Of a stretch of 9,305 nt of DNA, positions 6,322-9,305 are shown piece after piece (the first letter of the stretch is position 1; every line of letters begins with the position of its first letter). Position numbers and translations under genes: made by a program. The stretch is from Alphaproteobacteria bacterium (GTDB lineage: Bacteria > Pseudomonadota > Alphaproteobacteria > UBA8366). The notes beneath the pieces were generated by a model. The model was not told where the DNA came from. It saw nothing but the letters and a program-made list of their open reading frames with translations, and ran no database searches. Where the stretch lies: the NCBI GenBank assembly GCA_030743445.1, contig JASLSL010000323.1, positions 1-9,305 of the forward strand, given 5' to 3'.

Positions 6322-7583
6322 GGGGTGAGCCTGACGACGCCGTCGTCGCCGATTTCGGCTTCGAGTCCGGTCCCGAGCCAGCCCTCCTCGGCGATCGATT
6401 CCGGCGCTGCATTCCAGTATCGGCCCACCGAAAGCGGGGCACCCGAGAGTTCCAGTTCGCGATCTTCGCTCAGCCGAACCTCGACGCCCGGCGCCGGCCG
6501 GCCCGCGAAGCCGTCTTCCATGCCGCCTTCGGTACCGAGCAAGGCGATGGGGAGTTCCGGCAGCCCCCAAAGCGGCGGCCGAAGCCCGTCCCCGCCGTCG
6601 AGCACCGCAGTGGTGCCGACCGCGAGCGCCAGGTGCAACAAGGCGGGGCCGTTTGCGATGTCGACGACCATGCGGTCCCCCGGCCCGAGATCGATGGCCG
6701 CCGCGGTGGCCCGCGCGGTGCCGAGCGCGGTATGGCCGGTATGCACGGCGAATTCATGGTCGCCCGTTTGCGCGAGATAGAGCGGATCGGCGGCGGCAGG
6801 CATGGCCGCCGCGGGAAGCTCGGCCGGATCGCCCTCGACCGGAGTCTTCAAGTCGACGGGCGCCGCCCATGGCGGATCGACCGCATCCGGCAGCGCAAAC
6901 ATCGTGACCGCGCCGATGCGCGCCAGGGCGAGATAACCGACGACGACGGACAACGGGTCGTCGGCATCGAGACGCGCGGCGTCGAGACGCCCGACATCGC
7001 CCCGGCCGAGACCGGCCGCCAGCAGGCCCGCCGCGAGCCGATCCATTCGGCGGTTCAGCTCGCCATAACCCACCCTATCGTCACCGGTGTCGAGCGCCGT
7101 GACGTCGGGCCGCTCGGCCGCATGCGCCGCGAGCCAGCCGGCCAGCGTATGGTTGCTCCACCATCCGTCCTCGACATAGCGCCGGGTGCGCGCCGGATCG
7201 ATCCGCATCGCTGATTTGACCCCGAGTGCGGTCTCGCTCAGCGCCGGGCGGGCCTCGTGCGGAACGAATCGTTCCTCGCGGAACCGCCTGTTGCCGCCGA
7301 GACCGAGCAACCGCTGGAAGTTGTTGGCGACGAAATGGCGACGCTCGGCCAGGTTCCGGATATAGGTGACTTGATCATGCGTCAGCCCGAGCCGCGAGGC
7401 GATTTCGCGATCGGAAAGGCCGAGTGCCGCCCGCTGCGCTTCGATCGCCGCAAAATCGAGTTTCCGGATGGGATCGCCGCGTCGGTCCTGGACGTTGTGC
7501 GAAAGCTCGAAGACGAGCTCGCCGAAACTCTCGATCATCCCGGCGGTAACGCCGATCTGGGTGCGCCCGAGCCCGCGGGTCAT
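6318..7583 (-). CDS. HTH domain fused to a shortened, degenerate adenylate-forming (ANL/AMP-binding) domain
   Basis: 421 residues, encoded by an open frame with GC-rich third positions. Residues about 43-82 form a helix-turn-helix-like segment (SDREIASRLGLTHDQVTYIRN). From about 134, RRYVEDGWW starts a recognisable ANL large domain: TLAGWLAAHAAERPD, VGYGELNRRMDRLAAGLLAAGLGRGDV, then DPLYLAQTG ... HTGHTAL where the ATP P-loop should lie, and finally PGVEVR, GRYWN and GWLGTG. The P-loop consensus (T-S-G-T-T-G-x-P-K-G) is gone, including its Lys; the stretch after it is strongly shortened; the TGD Asp before the hinge is missing (GTGLEAE); and the protein ends at 421, before the hinge and the C-terminal lid with the catalytic Lys. 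ANL enzymes usually exceed 500 residues without an HTH. It is probably not an active ligase. Start by ATGA overlap with the Fe-S gene upstream. It could be a sensor/pseudoenzyme or an early-decay remnant. Confidence 0.75.
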   Translation of the reverse strand: MTRGLGRTQIGVTAGMIESFGELVFELSHNVQDRRGDPIRKLDFAAIEAQRAALGLSDREIASRLGLTHDQVTYIRNLAERRHFVANNFQRLLGLGGNRRFREERFVPHEARPALSETALGVKSAMRIDPARTRRYVEDGWWSNHTLAGWLAAHAAERPDVTALDTGDDRVGYGELNRRMDRLAAGLLAAGLGRGDVGRLDAARLDADDPLSVVVGYLALARIGAVTMFALPDAVDPPWAAPVDLKTPVEGDPAELPAAAMPAAADPLYLAQTGDHEFAVHTGHTALGTARATAAAIDLGPGDRMVVDIANGPALLHLALAVGTTAVLDGGDGLRPPLWGLPELPIALLGTEGGMEDGFAGRPAPGVEVRLSEDRELELSGAPLSVGRYWNAAPESIAEEGWLGTGLEAEIGDDGVVRLTP

Positions 7584-8497
7584 GTCTCGCCGTCCTCGGC
7601 CGCCGCCTCGGCCCGGCGGATCGGATCGGCCAGCGGCGCGCGGGTCGCGATCGGGCAGACGCGCATGCATTCGAAACACTGCGCCAGGAGGCCGCCGGAG
7701 CCGACCGACATCTTGTACCAGAGCATCGAATTGTCCGGGTCCATCAGCACCGACTCTTGTTCCTCCGGCGTCTCGGCGCGCATCGCCTCGGCAAGGATCA
7801 GCGGCAGCGATTCGTATTGCTCGGACAGTTCCGCGCATTTCGCCATGTCGTAATGCATTTCCGACTGCCGGCCGGCCTCGTCGATCGTGCCACTGAGGCA
7901 CTGCACCGGGCAGAACTTCATGCAAGGCGTCTGGCCGACCTGGCGGTACATTTCGACGCACGAGGAGTGCGGGCACGGGTTCTCCGCCATCGGCCGGTTG
8001 GGCGGCAGCTCCAGCTCGGTGAAGACCGAGGCGAAATACATGTAGCCGAATTCGGGATGCAGCAGGATGTCGCCGGCCAGCGAGCGGGCGCCGATGCCGG
8101 CGAGCTCGGCATGCAGTTTCAGGCTTTGCAGCGGAACCCGCGGCCCCGACTCGTTGTCGAGGTCGGGCGGGCAGTAGACGGCTCGCGTACGGAACCGGCT
8201 CTCGATGAAAAAGGCGCAGCCATAGGCGATGGCGTAGGCGCGCGTCTCGGTGCTGCCGAAATAGCCCATGGCCTTCGCCGGTACCGTCCACGCACCCTGG
8301 GTCTGGCCGCCGACGCCAAGCGATATGACCGACTTGACCCGCGGCATGATGTCGGCGGGGCGGTGTCCTTCGGGCGCGATACGATTGATCGCCGTCAGGT
8401 CGGCCACGCCCGCGGCAAGGGCACCCTTGCGGGCGCAATAGTCGAGGATCGCCTGTTTCGCCTGCTTCGGGTCGGTCTCGGGTTTCTGCTGTGCCAC
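7580..8497 (-). CDS. QueG/reductive-dehalogenase-like protein with two [4Fe-4S] sites
   Basis: 305 residues from a GTG start. The middle (about 53-170) resembles the reductase domain of epoxyqueuosine reductase QueG and its reductive dehalogenase relatives: RVKSVISLGVG, then LKLHAELAGIG, DILLHPEFGYMYFASVFTELELPP. The C-terminal part has a ferredoxin-like cysteine set: Cys175, 180, 192, 196, 200, then Cys221 in a D-M-A-K-C stretch, and a canonical CFECMRVCP (Cys274, 277, 281). The first set departs from CxxCxxCxxxCP: there is an 11-residue gap between Cys180 and Cys192. Where QueG has its D-[ST]-x-P catalytic Asp, a plausible counterpart here is E116-S-G-P. No HEAT-repeat tail as in long QueG forms. 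Probably a cytosolic redox enzyme of unknown substrate, possibly corrinoid-dependent. A true queG function is doubtful. Confidence 0.8.
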   Translation of the reverse strand: MAQQKPETDPKQAKQAILDYCARKGALAAGVADLTAINRIAPEGHRPADIMPRVKSVISLGVGGQTQGAWTVPAKAMGYFGSTETRAYAIAYGCAFFIESRFRTRAVYCPPDLDNESGPRVPLQSLKLHAELAGIGARSLAGDILLHPEFGYMYFASVFTELELPPNRPMAENPCPHSSCVEMYRQVGQTPCMKFCPVQCLSGTIDEAGRQSEMHYDMAKCAELSEQYESLPLILAEAMRAETPEEQESVLMDPDNSMLWYKMSVGSGGLLAQCFECMRVCPIATRAPLADPIRRAEAAAEDGET

Positions 8498-8503
8498 GGC
8501 GCG

Positions 8504-8510
8504 CCTCCCC
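8504..8510 (-). promoter_or_regulatory. Strong Shine-Dalgarno that fixes the GTG start of the Fe-S gene
   Basis: On the minus strand GGGGAGG ends six bases before GTG at 8497-8495. The open frame continues upstream to 9112, but that extension is antisense to the secreted-protein gene and low in sense (Arg/Cys-rich), so the GTG is preferred. The conserved protein similarity also begins just downstream of it. Confidence 0.75.
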
Positions 8511-8654
8511 GAACCGACTCTAGTCCTCTTGTTGAGAAATCCAAGGCGGCATTTGCACGTTTCCGACCCGGGCGACAGCGTGCCGCATCGCCGATAACCG
8601 CTGGAACACAATCGATACCGATGGCAGAGTCGGGATCGACAACGAGGCGACGTG

Positions 8655-8678
8655 ATGACCTTCTTGGCTCCCCGATGA
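8655..8678 (+). CDS. Possible seven-codon upstream ORF
   Basis: ATG at 8655 reads Met-Thr-Phe-Leu-Ala-Pro-Arg and stops at TGA 8676-8678, overlapping the ATG (8675-8677) of the secreted protein as ATGA. It has GAGG at 8644-8647, seven bases upstream, whereas the secreted-protein start has no Shine-Dalgarno of its own. This layout fits translation by termination-reinitiation. The chance of such a short ORF arising at random is not small. Confidence 0.3.
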   Translation: MTFLAPR

Positions 8679-9055
8679 AGTATATCGCCGCGTTCCTGCT
8701 TGCATTCCTGTTCGCCGGCCTGACCGCTGGCCAGTTCGCCGGTCCGGCCACGGCTGAAACTCAGGCGCCTTTGAAATCGATGATTATCGCGATGGCGCAG
8801 CATTTCGTGCAGGAAAAATACATGTTCAGTTCGCTCGGCCACTATCACATCGAATTCGACATGGCCTACCTGCACCCGCAACCGCAACCGAATTACTGGG
8901 CCGTTATCGGCAGCTTCATCTCCGACCAGAACGACCGCAATACCTATGTCGTCGCGATTCGGTTGATTTGCCCGGATTTCAACGAGGTCGAGTGTTGGCG
9001 GCTCGAGAAACTGGCGATCAACCAAACGATCATTGTCGATCGGCATTCGCTCTAG
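8675..9055 (+). CDS. Small secreted protein of unknown family
   Basis: 126 residues. An N-terminal Sec signal peptide is clear: MKY, a hydrophobic core at about 4-18, and an A-T-A cleavage site giving a mature protein from about Glu28. The mature part is about 99 residues, with an aromatic/His-rich stretch (KYMFSSLGHYHIEF, then YLHPQPQPNYW), a beta-like segment around NTYVVAIRLICP, and two cysteines (99 and 107) that could form a disulfide in the periplasm. I do not recognise the family. An in-frame ATG at 8621 would add 18 residues including TTRRRDDLL before the signal core, but has only a weak ribosome site; 8675 gives a standard signal peptide. It is divergent from the Fe-S gene across 177 bp. 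The 144 bp between its stop and der hold no convincing terminator. Confidence 0.7.
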   Translation: MKYIAAFLLAFLFAGLTAGQFAGPATAETQAPLKSMIIAMAQHFVQEKYMFSSLGHYHIEFDMAYLHPQPQPNYWAVIGSFISDQNDRNTYVVAIRLICPDFNEVECWRLEKLAINQTIIVDRHSL

Positions 9056-9199
9056 TGACGCCTCGCGCACCGATGCGCTGTTCGCCTCGGGTCGTTTGCG
9101 GCCCTTCCCCATGATCGCTCATGATGTCGGAAGAGCGGCCGCGAGCGGACATCAATTACAGGGACGGCCCGGCTTTTGCGGATTACGTCCGAACGGTCC

Positions 9200-9305
9200 C
9201 TACTTCTTCTTCGCGTATGGGTTCTTGCCCTTGCGCAAATGAATGCGGATCGGCACGCCGACGAGGCCGAAGTCCTCGCGCAACCCGTTCTCGAGGTAAC
9301 GCACG
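9200..9305 (-). CDS. der: GTPase Der, C-terminal end (5' part outside window)
   Basis: The last 34 codons and the TAG stop (9202-9200) of a minus-strand gene running out of the window. The translated end contains RYLENGLREDFGLVGVPIR and then HLRKGKNPYAKKK, matching the KH-like C-terminal domain and basic tail of Der (EngA), the tandem-GTPase needed for assembly of the 50S ribosomal subunit. The GTPase domains are not visible here. The gene converges on the small secreted-protein gene. Confidence 0.9.
   Translation of the reverse strand, partial: VRYLENGLREDFGLVGVPIRIHLRKGKNPYAKKK

Noticed and set aside
8517..8544. Possible minus-strand promoter (TTGGAT, 16 bases, TAGAGT) ahead of the Fe-S gene
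   Set aside because: Three of six and four of six matches to sigma-70 boxes are too weak to call, although the position is plausible. A transcription start map would decide.
7757..8674. Upstream extension of the secreted-protein frame on the plus strand
   Set aside because: It is antisense to the Fe-S protein gene and has no domain signal; a clear signal peptide begins at 8675.
8621..8674. N-terminal extension of the secreted protein with TTRRRDDLL as a Tat signal
   Set aside because: The arginines lie about 12 residues ahead of the hydrophobic core and lack the Tat consensus; a standard Sec signal starting at 8675 explains the region better.
9110..9123. CATGA-TCGC-TCATG hairpin between the secreted-protein gene and der
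   Set aside because: Only five base pairs, A/T-containing, no following T-run; too weak for a terminator.
9160..9201. AGGGAC ... GTCCCT inverted repeat overlapping the der stop
   Set aside because: Six-base arms with a loop of about 30 bases that does not pair further; likely chance in GC-rich DNA.

Overview
The window is GC-rich DNA (strong G/C preference at third codon positions, many GTG/ATG starts, ATGA gene overlaps) and reads as the chromosome of an alphaproteobacterium. The order alr - mlaE - mlaF - radA - cvpA - purF - SDR and the protein sequences suggest a Rhodospirillales-like lineage. That placement is an inference from gene order and residue patterns, not a search result.

Region 1 (1-6321, plus strand) is a tightly packed, probably single-transcript housekeeping operon. 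It holds the 3' end of alanine racemase, the permease and ATPase of an Mla-type phospholipid ABC transporter, the DNA-repair ATPase RadA, the membrane protein CvpA, the purine enzyme PurF ([4Fe-4S], propeptide type) and a short-chain dehydrogenase. Three junctions are 4-base ATGA overlaps (alr/mlaE, mlaE/mlaF, cvpA/purF). The purF/SDR junction is built on a 17-bp tandem repeat that creates a five-codon mini-ORF.

Region 2 (6318-8497, minus strand) is a two-gene unit converging on the SDR gene, with the two stop codons interlocked. The upstream gene (GTG start, strong Shine-Dalgarno) encodes a QueG/reductive-dehalogenase-like double Fe-S protein with an atypical first cysteine cluster. It is coupled by an ATGA overlap to an unusual protein: an N-terminal helix-turn-helix segment fused to a shortened adenylate-forming (ANL) domain. 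That domain has lost its P-loop, its conserved motif Asp and the whole C-terminal lid. This pair is the most interesting part of the window.

Region 3 (8498-9305) has a 177-bp divergent intergenic stretch and a small orphan secreted protein on the plus strand, preceded by a seven-codon uORF ending on its start codon. The C-terminus of the ribosome-assembly GTPase Der follows on the minus strand. No RNA genes, CRISPR arrays, insertion sequences, phage genes or clear intrinsic terminators were seen. Most of the window is ordinary core genome.
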